A DNA stretch of 11,095 nt. It comes from JBBDMU01 sp040905685 (lineage in GTDB: Bacteria > Bacteroidota > Rhodothermia > Balneolales > Natronogracilivirgulaceae). Every line of letters starts with the position of its first letter. The stretch's first letter is position 1. The stretch is taken from contig JBBDRB010000013.1 of assembly GCA_040905685.1 (NCBI GenBank), positions 1 to 11,095 of the forward strand, written 5' to 3'. Made by a program: the position numbers and the translations under genes. Shown one piece after another: positions 1-6,207 of this stretch. The notes under the pieces are model-generated. The model saw only the letters and a list, made by a program, of their open reading frames with translations. It was not told the origin of the DNA and did not search any database.

Positions 1-278
1 TTCAAAAGGCTTAAGCAAAGCTTTCCGCTCAAGTACTTCTTGGAGACCATCAAAATGCCATAGAAATTCAAATCTGGGTCAGCTTAATCGCACAGCTGCT
101 GATGCTGGTTGTCCAGCGCAAAGCCAGGCGGCGCTGGGCTTTCTCCAATATGGTCAGTGTGATCCGCTATCACCTGATGAGCTATCTCGACGTGTTTGAG
201 TTCCTCAAAGATCCCGATCAAAGCTGGCAGCACCTGACCACCAAACCACCCGATCAATTGACCCTTTTCTCCCATTGA
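1..278 (+). pseudogene. IS4-family transposase, 3' remnant with frameshift
   Basis: This is the C-terminal part of a DDE transposase of the IS4 family. The first frame reads FKRLKQSFPLKYFL (1-42), the segment that follows the Y-R-E catalytic block in this family. It then falls out of frame: from base 45 another frame continues GDHQNAIEIQIW-like sequence (read as DHQNAIEIQIW) and stays open through RRWAFSNMVSVIRYHLMSYL to a TGA at 276-278. Restoring one base near 43-44 (gggag for ggag) rejoins the frames, so a single-base deletion explains the break. The 5' part lies outside the window. The family call rests on recognising the C-terminal pattern common in Bacteroidota IS4 elements. The remnant is probably inactive. 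Confidence 0.72.
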
Positions 279-370
279 CCGGTTCTTTGTCCATTCTAAC
301 CTATGATCAGCTTTAAATGATGTTTAGAATTGCTTTTTTCTTAAACTAATTTTTAACCGGACACCAATGA
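279..370 (+). mobile_element. probable right end of the IS4-family element
   Basis: This is non-coding DNA between the transposase stop and the neighbouring minus-strand gene. It ends in a stretch containing AACCGGACACC (355-365), which looks like the terminal inverted repeat of an IS4-type element. The other terminus is outside the window, so neither the exact boundary nor a target duplication can be verified. An AT-only perfect hairpin (ATCTTTA / TAAAGAT, 370-386) follows. It lies just downstream of the pseudopilin-like gene and could act weakly as its terminator. Confidence 0.35.
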
Positions 371-403
371 TCTTTAATATAAAGATTTGTTCTAAAGTTC
401 CGT

Positions 404-1447
404 TTAATCATAGATCTCGGCAACGACAACACCCTCACTAAAATGATGTGCCAATTTATTGTTCACGTTGGCTAAGGCGCTGCTGCTATAATTGACCGAT
501 ACGCTGCCTGAAAAAGTGGCGTCCCCATCATCTTCATCGGGTATTTCCAGTTCCGATTCACCACCAAAAAGCATTGAACCGAATAGGGTGACATTCCCGC
601 GAAGGTCAAGCTTTCCCTGAACAATTACCAATCCGTGAAACGTAAAGTCCCCTTTGGCAATGAAGGTTGACCCTTCGGGGATGATTAATATCCCGGCACC
701 CGTTTCATCCTTTGCTTCACCCACGCCATCGAGCGTTACAATTTTTGGATCTTCCGGGGTACCTAAGGAATTTGCCAAAGACTCATCGTGCGTTTCGGCT
801 ACTTCGGCATATTTATCAATATGGTCCTGAAGATCTTCGTTGTCCAGATCCTGCTGCTCATAACCATCCTCTTCGATTTTTTCTTTTTGTGTAGCATTTA
901 GGTTATCCAATAAATTATCGTAGGCGACGGTATCGGCTGCGATGCCGGGTAAATCTTCTTTCGTTCCTGCTGTACCGTCAGGGTTTGTATCCTGACCGTT
1001 AAATTCAAAAGCATTACCATTTATATTGAGCTTGGTTCCATCCGTATAGAATCCTGTTGCACCAGGGATTTCCGGATAAATGTTATCCATTTCAAGAATG
1101 GCATGAGCATTTCCGAATCGGTCTTCCAGTTCGCACAACGCTCTCACCCGGACCTGATGCGTTTCTAGTTCTTCGGGATGGGTTTGACTATCATCTATAA
1201 ACACATCGCTTGTATTGTCGTCGATAGTAATGGTCCAGGGTTGCGGTTGTGGCCGCCATCCAAAATCTTCGTGTATTTCCCTTATCCCAAATTCCATTGC
1301 GCTCATGGCTAAATTCCTGGCCTGAGATTCATTAGCGTAGTCTACACTGGCTTGAATCTGGTTTACCTGATCTCTGTGAATATTAAACTGCATCATGCCA
1401 ATTATTATGGCAAACCCTGTGCAAAGTAACATAGCTGCTCGTCCCAT
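404..1447 (-). CDS. PilX/pseudopilin-like membrane-anchored surface protein
   Basis: The predicted protein has 347 residues. The N-terminus is a short basic stub followed by one hydrophobic segment (about residues 4-20, AAMLLCTGFAIIIGMMQF). After it comes an amphipathic Ala/Glu-rich helix containing ARNLAMSAMEFGIREI, a layout like PilX and other minor pseudopilins. The rest is acidic and beta-rich, and near the C-terminus there is a ladder-like stretch (GLVIVQGKLDLRGNVTLFGS) resembling repeated beta turns. The frame is open upstream to 1543, but ATG 1447 is preferred: GGAGG lies 8 bases before it, and an ECF-type promoter (1501-1528) sits inside the longer reading. No other pilus genes are nearby. 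It is the last unit of the ECF-promoter cluster. The exact family is uncertain; the pseudopilin-like topology is what can be seen. Confidence 0.68.
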   Translation of the reverse strand: MGRAAMLLCTGFAIIIGMMQFNIHRDQVNQIQASVDYANESQARNLAMSAMEFGIREIHEDFGWRPQPQPWTITIDDNTSDVFIDDSQTHPEELETHQVRVRALCELEDRFGNAHAILEMDNIYPEIPGATGFYTDGTKLNINGNAFEFNGQDTNPDGTAGTKEDLPGIAADTVAYDNLLDNLNATQKEKIEEDGYEQQDLDNEDLQDHIDKYAEVAETHDESLANSLGTPEDPKIVTLDGVGEAKDETGAGILIIPEGSTFIAKGDFTFHGLVIVQGKLDLRGNVTLFGSMLFGGESELEIPDEDDGDATFSGSVSVNYSSSALANVNNKLAHHFSEGVVVAEIYD

Positions 1448-1455
1448 GCTAAACC

Positions 1456-1460
1456 TCCGT
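1456..1460 (-). promoter_or_regulatory. strong ribosome binding site deciding the start at 1447
   Basis: On the minus strand GGAGG is followed by TTTAGC and a little spacer before ATG at 1447. It is the clearest Shine-Dalgarno in the window. It places the start 32 codons inside the longest open frame and downstream of the promoter at 1501-1528. Confidence 0.65.
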
Positions 1461-1500
1461 ATTTCACGATCTTTTTGTATTAATCCTTTTGCCTTGCCAG

Positions 1501-1528
1501 TAAGACGAGTGAAGGCAAAATGCGTTAC
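1501..1528 (-). promoter_or_regulatory. ECF sigma promoter, copy 1 (PilX-like gene)
   Basis: On the minus strand, the -35 element GTAACG (1528-1523) is followed by a 15-base spacer and the -10 element CGTCTTA (1507-1501). It shares GTAAC-N16-CGTCT and its spacing with the three other copies in the window. The expected transcript starts about 7 bases downstream, giving a leader of roughly 45-50 nt to ATG 1447. The -35 abuts the T-tract of the preceding terminator. Confidence 0.8.
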
Positions 1529-1561
1529 AAAAAAGGCCCTCACTTATAAAGCAAGGGCCTT
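1529..1561 (-). terminator. Rho-independent terminator of the DUF4382 lipoprotein gene
   Basis: On the minus strand AAGGCCCT (1561-1554) pairs perfectly with AGGGCCTT (1540-1533) around a 13-base loop, and six T residues follow (1534-1529). It lies 26 bases after the lipoprotein stop codon. The T-tract runs directly into the -35 element of the next promoter, so termination and re-initiation are packed into about 60 bases. Confidence 0.85.
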
Positions 1562-1586
1562 AAATTAGGCTATGTATGATTATTAC

Positions 1587-2414
1587 TTATTCAGCTTCGG
1601 GAGAAGAAGCCTCTAGCACAACCTCTTCTTCGAGGACCGTGTTTTCTCCCACCATTACGGAAACACCTTCGATGTTTTTAATCTCATAACCGTCTTCACT
1701 GGCTTCCACCGATACCGTATAGGTGCCTGCTTCAAGGCCGACCAGGCGAAATTCACCATCTGGGCCTGTAATGGTTGATGAGAGTGTATCTGTTCCACTG
1801 ATGGCAAATACAGACGAAGCTACTTCAGAGACGGTACCGTCGATATTGCCGGTAACCGCTTCATTGGTTGCCCGGATTACCGGTTGCAGCAGATAATTTA
1901 CGGGAGATGCATCATTGCCCGTCTTAACAACGGACCGGTCAGCATCAAAATCCAGAAGCAAAACATAAGTGATGTCCTCCTGAATTTCAGCATTGATCTG
2001 AAGCTTAATTCCCGTTTCTGATCCACTGGGAATAAACATATCATGTGATTCTCCGTCAATAACCACATTGTGATTATCGCTGCTTAATATCAACCTCATT
2101 TGCGGGTACGTTCCGGCTTCAAGAACAGCGTCGCCGATCACTTCATAAGCGCCGTTAATTAATTCCAGCAAATCATAAGATTGATTGGGTTCAGTAATGG
2201 TTTCCCATCCTGCATCGCTTTCGGTGCGATTAACCTGAACGCTTTCAACAAACACGTTTACTTCGTCGTAATCACCGGGTGCATCGTGAAGCCGAACTTC
2301 CATAGTTCCCATTTTTGGATCTGAAGATCCCAGATCTGTATCACAGCCTACGGTAAAGACGATAGCAGCTGTTGCAACCGCCGTAATAGATTTTTTGAGT
2401 ATTGATCGTATCAT
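1587..2414 (-). CDS. DUF4382 lipoprotein with C-terminal carboxypeptidase-regulatory-like domain
   Basis: This is a 275-residue exported lipoprotein. The signal peptide (residues 1-23) ends in a lipobox, TVGC, with the acylated cysteine at position 24. Residues about 36-185 match the DUF4382 pattern: MEVRLHDAPGDYDEVNVFVE, then QSYDLLELINGA, then an EAGTYPQMRLIL strand and a YLLQPVIRA ending. Residues about 188-268 form a CarboxypepD_reg/SpaA-like beta fold (NIDGTVSEV... GPDGEFRLVGLEAGTYTVSV). The C-terminus is acidic. DUF4382 proteins are common in Bacteroidota and their function is unknown. The gene has its own ECF-type promoter (2463-2490) and its own terminator (1529-1561), so it is a single-gene unit of the sigma regulon. 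The ribosome binding site is weak (GAAG about 8-11 bases upstream). Membrane side and ligand cannot be inferred. Confidence 0.85.
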   Translation of the reverse strand: MIRSILKKSITAVATAAIVFTVGCDTDLGSSDPKMGTMEVRLHDAPGDYDEVNVFVESVQVNRTESDAGWETITEPNQSYDLLELINGAYEVIGDAVLEAGTYPQMRLILSSDNHNVVIDGESHDMFIPSGSETGIKLQINAEIQEDITYVLLLDFDADRSVVKTGNDASPVNYLLQPVIRATNEAVTGNIDGTVSEVASSVFAISGTDTLSSTITGPDGEFRLVGLEAGTYTVSVEASEDGYEIKNIEGVSVMVGENTVLEEEVVLEASSPEAE

Positions 2415-2462
2415 TGGATTTTCTTCAATTGGTTTATGTGTATTTATGATGTTTTATAGTGA

Positions 2463-2490
2463 TAAGACGAGCAGAAATCGGAAGGGTTAC
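2463..2490 (-). promoter_or_regulatory. ECF sigma promoter, copy 2 (DUF4382 lipoprotein)
   Basis: On the minus strand, GTAACC (2490-2485), a 15-base spacer, then CGTCTTA (2469-2463). The -10 ends 48 bases before ATG 2414. Spacer length and core bases are identical to the other three copies, while the spacer sequence is unrelated, so this is conserved function and not a recent duplication. Confidence 0.82.
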
Positions 2491-2605
2491 AGAAATATTA
2501 ATTTTTTTTAACGATTGGACTGAAACTGTGGATCACCGGGAGCGTATGAGTATTTTGTCGAGCGGTAAGCCAGTTCGGCTACATAGAAAGGAAAAAATTA
2601 CGGAT

Positions 2606-2643
2606 AAAAAAGAAGGGAGGCTGCACGCGGCAAGCACCCACCC
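2606..2643 (-). terminator. probable terminator of the helical secreted protein gene
   Basis: On the minus strand GGGTGGGTGC (2643-2634) can pair with GCAGCCTCCC (2624-2615), with two mismatches, and TTCTTTTTT follows (2614-2606). It begins 9 bases after the stop codon at 2653. The position and T-tract support termination; the interrupted stem lowers confidence. Confidence 0.6.
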
Positions 2644-2652
2644 CTAACTGCC

Positions 2653-3564
2653 TTATGGGACGCCGTATCCGCCGGGACCGCCCTGACCGGGCCTGTCCCC
2701 TAAACCGGGAGTGCTGCTGCCAGGAGGTCCTCCGCCGATATTGCCGTTAAACAAATTTTGCAGAATCTGAGCGGCTAGGGTTCCCTGCACCATTTGACCG
2801 GCTATACCTTCGATCACGGCTGCGGCTGGAAGCTGGCTTCTGCGCTGGGCTGCGTTCATAGCCCCCGGCAGCTTTTGCATGTCCCCGGCCTCAAATCCGC
2901 TTTGAAGGGCTTTGGCAATGGCGGCTCCCGATGCTTCGGGCTGCCGGGCCGTGGAGGGAAGGTCAGGGAATATGTTCACGGCGGCCACGATGCCCGATGG
3001 CTTGGACCGCGAAAGCGTGATTTCCTGGCCAATAGCCTCAAACAGACCCTGAAGTGATTCGGGGCTCACGTTCCCGGCCATGGCTTTGGAACCGGCCTTC
3101 AACAGTTCGTTGCGGAACGCCTGATTACCCACCTGTTCGCCGGAGCGGCGCATCATCTGAGCCACATCGCTGCGGGCTACCCACGGGTCCACAATGGCCA
3201 CGGTAGAGATAGTACTTCGCTGCAGGTTTTGCAGCACAGGCTGCAGACGCTCGGTAGGTATCCCTTTGGCTATGCCCTCCATAGCTTTCTGGAAGATCAT
3301 CTCGCTGGGCAGGTTCTGCTCAGCCAGGGCTATGGCTGGACCGATGATCCCGGCCAATTGCTGATCGGTGATTCCGTTACCTGCGGTGCGACTTTGCAAA
3401 TCAGCCAGCCGGGACTGTTCAATGCCTGCGTCGCGAGCCGACTGTATCAGCTCTGAAAACGACTGATCCTGAGCCATACTCAGCGCAGGCACCAAGACCA
3501 TTAGCGTTATGGCCAGTAGCTTGCTGCCCTGCCATTTGTATGGTCTGTTCATTTTCTTGTTCAT
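2653..3564 (-). CDS. secreted alpha-helical repeat protein with Gly/Pro-rich tail
   Basis: I do not recognise this 303-residue protein by name. It has a signal peptide (basic N-terminus, hydrophobic LLAITLMVLVPALSMA, probable cleavage near residue 31). The mature part is almost wholly helical, with few aromatic residues and no cysteine. A motif recurs: MEGIAKG....L.PVLQNLQ at residues 95-115 and IEGIAGQ....AAQILQNLF at 251-272, suggesting degenerate internal repeats. From residue 275 the chain is a low-complexity Gly/Pro tail, GNIGGGPPGSSTPGLGDRPG and onward. ATG 3564 is chosen because AGGA lies about 8 bases upstream; a second ATG at 3552 is possible. It has an ECF-type promoter directly in front, making it part of the sigma regulon. 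It may be a periplasmic or surface structural protein; no catalytic motif is visible. Confidence 0.75.
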   Translation of the reverse strand: MNKKMNRPYKWQGSKLLAITLMVLVPALSMAQDQSFSELIQSARDAGIEQSRLADLQSRTAGNGITDQQLAGIIGPAIALAEQNLPSEMIFQKAMEGIAKGIPTERLQPVLQNLQRSTISTVAIVDPWVARSDVAQMMRRSGEQVGNQAFRNELLKAGSKAMAGNVSPESLQGLFEAIGQEITLSRSKPSGIVAAVNIFPDLPSTARQPEASGAAIAKALQSGFEAGDMQKLPGAMNAAQRRSQLPAAAVIEGIAGQMVQGTLAAQILQNLFNGNIGGGPPGSSTPGLGDRPGQGGPGGYGVP

Positions 3565-3605
3565 GATGTTTTCCTGTTTATACTACAATCTGTTGATCTT
3601 TATAA

Positions 3606-3633
3606 TGAGACGACCGGCCGGCCAATTGGTTAC
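3606..3633 (-). promoter_or_regulatory. ECF sigma promoter, copy 3 (helical secreted protein)
   Basis: On the minus strand, GTAACC (3633-3628), a 15-base spacer, then CGTCTCA (3612-3606). It fills the gap between the stop of the beta-rich CBM48 protein (3646) and ATG 3564. With copy 4 it shares more than the core: GTAACCAAT and CCGGTCGTCTCAT. There is no terminator after 3646, so the downstream gene could also receive read-through from the sigma operon. Confidence 0.85.
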
Positions 3634-3645
3634 CTGTCTTCAAAA

Positions 3646-4905
3646 TTATTGTATAAAAACCAGTCCGTTGCTACCACCAAAGCCATCGGAGACGGTATAG
3701 GTGTCTTCGGAAAATCCGATCCATTTTTTTTCTGTTCCTTCTATGAGCAGAATCTTGTACTCGTAGGAGCCCGTGGGCAGCGATAGTTGTGCGGCATACC
3801 GGTTGGACGATTGCCTGCTAAGTGGTATGCCCGGATTTTCCCAATCATTAAAATCCCCGATCAGATAGAGTTGCCCGGCCCCCGAGTAGTTGACCTTCAG
3901 CATTACGCTCTGATTGCCGTTTTGATCCCATTGCGCTCGGGCCTTGCCCCGGCCCCCCAGCGACGGCTGAAACGTGTACCGAACACCCGTCGAGAGTTGA
4001 TAATCACTTAGCGTTTGCTCGGACGCCGAAGAGTGCAGGCTCAGGTGATCCAGGTTCAGCGTCAGGGAAAACGAGGGGCTGACCCTCAGCCGCCCGGAAA
4101 GCCCGGCCCGCAGCAACCGATCGGTTTCATCAAGGGTAATGTATCCATCATCACCCCCGCCGATAGGACCGCCCGTTCCGCCGCTTCCAACTTCATGCAT
4201 GAGCTGGTAGCTGTAGCTGTCAGCGTTCAGCCGCAAAGTCAACCGGAACGCATCGCTAATATGTTGATCGCTGTTGATCATAAAGCTCAGGTTATCAGTA
4301 GGGTCATCCATATTCCCGTATACCCCGGTACTTATCCTCCAGGTAAAGGTGGGCCAGGCTTCATATTCCACACCGTATAAGTCGAACCGGTCGTTTTGGG
4401 TAATTTCCGCCTCTTCCTGGTCCTGATAGTCGTTAGAATAATCCCTGAATGTGGAACCGGCCTTTAGCCGGATTTGAGAAAACAACGTGGGCGACCATGT
4501 CAGGGTGGGCTGTACCCAGACCATGCTTTGGTCAAAGCTGCTGGAGAAATAACGGCTCCCCGTCTCCACACCGGCTGACCAGGACGAGCCGATGCGCCGC
4601 CTGAGATTCATCAGGGCAAAGCCGCCTTTGAGCGTTTGCCTGCCGTCAAAAAAAGGTTCAAGTACCCCGCCGCCGGAAAAGTCTGCTGAATAGCGTTCGC
4701 TGTTCCGGGAAAGTTGACCCATTGGGGCTATCAGGCCGTATCCTGAACCGGTGCTACGGTCCCATTCCCCGTGAAAGGGATTTAAAATGGTATTGGTGGA
4801 ATAGCCAACCCGCGAATCCACAGTAATTTGCCCCTGCCACTGCTGGGCATTACCGTCTAGGGGTAAAATAAGTAAACTGGCCATGCTAACCATCCATTTT
4901 ATCAT
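3646..4905 (-). CDS. outer-membrane-type beta-rich protein with C-terminal CBM48 domain
   Basis: This is a 419-residue exported protein. The signal peptide spans about residues 1-20 (MASLLILPLDGNA before QQWQG). Residues 30-315 alternate aromatic/hydrophobic and polar residues in strand-turn-strand fashion (TWRISTGVYGNMD, FRLTLRLNADSYSYQ, FSLTLNLDHLSLHS), as in outer-membrane beta-barrels. A Gly-rich loop lies at 239-254. Residues about 330-419 form a CBM48/AMPK-beta glycogen-binding fold with the hallmark LYLIGDFNDWENPGIPL, then YAAQLSLPTGSYEYKILL and a closing DGFGGSNGLVFI. The ATG overlaps the anti-sigma stop by four bases (ATGA), so the two are translationally coupled. The domain resembles the one on the anti-sigma factor, which suggests both respond to the same ligand or to each other. 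The barrel call comes from sequence texture only. Confidence 0.72.
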   Translation of the reverse strand: MIKWMVSMASLLILPLDGNAQQWQGQITVDSRVGYSTNTILNPFHGEWDRSTGSGYGLIAPMGQLSRNSERYSADFSGGGVLEPFFDGRQTLKGGFALMNLRRRIGSSWSAGVETGSRYFSSSFDQSMVWVQPTLTWSPTLFSQIRLKAGSTFRDYSNDYQDQEEAEITQNDRFDLYGVEYEAWPTFTWRISTGVYGNMDDPTDNLSFMINSDQHISDAFRLTLRLNADSYSYQLMHEVGSGGTGGPIGGGDDGYITLDETDRLLRAGLSGRLRVSPSFSLTLNLDHLSLHSSASEQTLSDYQLSTGVRYTFQPSLGGRGKARAQWDQNGNQSVMLKVNYSGAGQLYLIGDFNDWENPGIPLSRQSSNRYAAQLSLPTGSYEYKILLIEGTEKKWIGFSEDTYTVSDGFGGSNGLVFIQ

Positions 4906-5615
4906 AAGAACAATACGGCGTTTTTATTCCCAAATCCATCGTCCTGGTACACTTCAGCAAGAGGGTCGGTCACCCACTGCTCACCATCTTTTACAAACAT
5001 ATACCGGTGCTCATCATGGGTTACCGCAACCAGGCCGGTCCAGACTCGTTTGCCTCCCACTTCTTCCTGAGTTAAAGAGATAGGGTCCCAGCCGCTAAAG
5101 TCACCTGCTACAGCCATGGATTCGGCCTCGTCATCGAAATAGACAAACCGGATCCACACCTGCTGATCCTGATCGGCAATTGTTTCTATGATGGGTCCCG
5201 GTGCGGCATCGCTTATAACCAGACTTTGGTCCCGGTCAAGCACCGATGAGAACGTCACGGTCAACAGCAGCAGCGCGGCCATAGCATAAACCGGCCGGAT
5301 TTGTAGCGGCGCCGGGGCCATCAGCCGTCCGGCAAAGGCTTTGGCTCTATCCCAGGAACTAACGGCGGCTCGGACGGGCTGCCTGGCCTCAACGGCAGAC
5401 ATTACCCGGTCGTCGAATCCCTCAGGCACATTAAACGCACCGGGTTCAAAAGGCTCACTTACCGCCCGGTGCAGAGCATGATCAAAGCGCAGCATATCAC
5501 GCAGGTCCGGGTTGTCGGCTATCATATGCAAAGCCGGCTTTTCCCGTTCGGCGCCGAGCTCCCCATCGAGAAACCGGTACAGCAAATCTTCGTGTTGTTT
5601 GTTGGTGTCAGCCAT
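4902..5615 (-). CDS. transmembrane anti-sigma factor with periplasmic CBM48 domain
   Basis: The 237-residue protein begins with an anti-sigma-like cytoplasmic domain (LLYRFLDGELGAEREKPA at 11-28, helical to about 75). It lacks the HxxxCxxC zinc motif of ZAS-type anti-sigma factors. One transmembrane helix follows (about 107-126, RPVYAMAALLLLTVTFSSVL). The periplasmic C-terminus (about 152-237) is a CBM48/AMPK-type fold: MAVAGDFSGWDPISL, VWTGLVAVTHDEHRYMFVKD and DGFGNKNAVLFL. The gene lies directly downstream of the ECF sigma gene, the usual place for a cognate anti-sigma factor. The stop codon of the alternative sigma frame (5610-5608) overlaps its ATG. It is inferred to hold the sigma factor at the membrane and release it on a signal at the CBM48 domain. 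Glycogen-binding domains fused to anti-sigma factors are unusual, and whether this one binds glucan is unknown. Confidence 0.78.
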   Translation of the reverse strand: MADTNKQHEDLLYRFLDGELGAEREKPALHMIADNPDLRDMLRFDHALHRAVSEPFEPGAFNVPEGFDDRVMSAVEARQPVRAAVSSWDRAKAFAGRLMAPAPLQIRPVYAMAALLLLTVTFSSVLDRDQSLVISDAAPGPIIETIADQDQQVWIRFVYFDDEAESMAVAGDFSGWDPISLTQEEVGGKRVWTGLVAVTHDEHRYMFVKDGEQWVTDPLAEVYQDDGFGNKNAVLFL

Positions 5616-5682
5616 AACTGCCTTTTTTTTTATCCATAATGATCTTCAGCTCTTTTCTTGCCTGCGCCCTTACCTTCAGCGC
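5608..5682 (-). other. frame-shifted tail of sigma region 4.2, overlapping the anti-sigma start
   Basis: In the +1 frame relative to the sigma ORF this stretch reads ALKVRAQARKELKIIM and ends in a TGA at 5610-5608. The pattern matches the end of ECF region 4.2 (family-typical form xLKVRxHRARKEL). Its stop overlaps the anti-sigma ATG by eight bases (ATGGCTGA), an arrangement typical of coupled sigma/anti-sigma pairs. This indicates that the ancestral sigma protein ended here and not at the stop at 5632-5630. Confidence 0.65.
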
Positions 5683-6040
5683 CGCCCAGCAGCCCGGAGA
5701 TGGTCTCATTGCTTAGTTCATCTCGATACTTCAAAAGAAAGAGCCGAATATTTGATTTCCGTATTTTTTTGATATAATCCCTGCAATGACTTACTGTAAT
5801 TGCATGCAGCCAAGATGAAAATTTTAAATCCCGGTTAAAAACGTGCAGCCGCTTATAGGCGTCTAAGAATACCTGCTGAGCAAGCTCTTCCACTTCGTTT
5901 TCATCTTTTTCAAATTCACGTATTATATGAAAGACCATTGGACTGTGCCGGTTAACCAATATCCGGAACTCATCCTGACTGCCACCGAGGATGTTATCGA
6001 TAATTTGATGCTCGCTATAGCTTTTTTCAGTTGCAGGCAT
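5630..6040 (-). CDS. ECF sigma factor with complete region 2 but damaged region 4
   Basis: The reading frame gives 136 residues from ATG 6040, or 146 from ATG 6070. ECF factors are usually about 170-200. Residues about 24-94 form a good sigma-70 region 2: FRILVNRHSPMVFHIIREF, VEELAQQVFLDAYKRL and FSSWLHAITVSHCRDYIKKI. The normal linker and the start of region 4 are missing: IRKSNIR runs straight into LFLLKYRDELSNETISGLLG, which resembles the region 4 helix before the helix-turn-helix. The rest (GAEGKGAGKKRAEDHYG) is nonsense-like, while the +1 frame keeps the 4.2 tail (5682-5608). Two or more deletions, one out of frame, explain this. ATG 6040 is preferred because it gives the same promoter-to-start distance as the other three units; ATG 6070 would leave a leader of only about 11 nt. 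The protein should bind core polymerase but is unlikely to read a -35 element. Confidence 0.75.
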   Translation of the reverse strand: MPATEKSYSEHQIIDNILGGSQDEFRILVNRHSPMVFHIIREFEKDENEVEELAQQVFLDAYKRLHVFNRDLKFSSWLHAITVSHCRDYIKKIRKSNIRLFLLKYRDELSNETISGLLGGAEGKGAGKKRAEDHYG

Positions 6041-6087
6041 TTGAAAAATAAAATATAGATTTTTATGCAACCCAATGTTTTTGAGGA

Positions 6088-6115
6088 TGAGACGACCGGT
6101 ATGAAGATTGGTTAC
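6088..6115 (-). promoter_or_regulatory. ECF sigma promoter, copy 4 (sigma / anti-sigma operon)
   Basis: On the minus strand, GTAACC (6115-6110), a 15-base spacer, then CGTCTCA (6094-6088). It stands upstream of the sigma gene, as expected for an autoregulated ECF factor. The -10 ends 47 bases before ATG 6040, in line with 41, 48 and 53 bases for the other three copies. This is the best internal evidence that the neighbouring sigma factor, or its intact ancestor, recognises all four sites. Confidence 0.85.
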
Positions 6116-6207
6116 ACTTTTTTCTGCAATAATATTAAAACTTTGTAACTTTTCATAGATAGACCTCCCGTTTCAACCAATCTACAAAGGAAGTAAAAGG
6201 CTAAATT

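Noticed and set aside
3613..3627. CCGGCCGG palindrome between the CBM48 barrel gene and the helical protein gene, as a possible terminator
   Set aside because: It falls entirely inside the ECF promoter spacer and is followed by no T-tract in either direction.
6144..6175. GTAAC with a near-matching spacer upstream of the T9SS protease on the plus strand
   Set aside because: The -10 position reads TCCCGTT and not CGTCT, so the regulon motif is not met.
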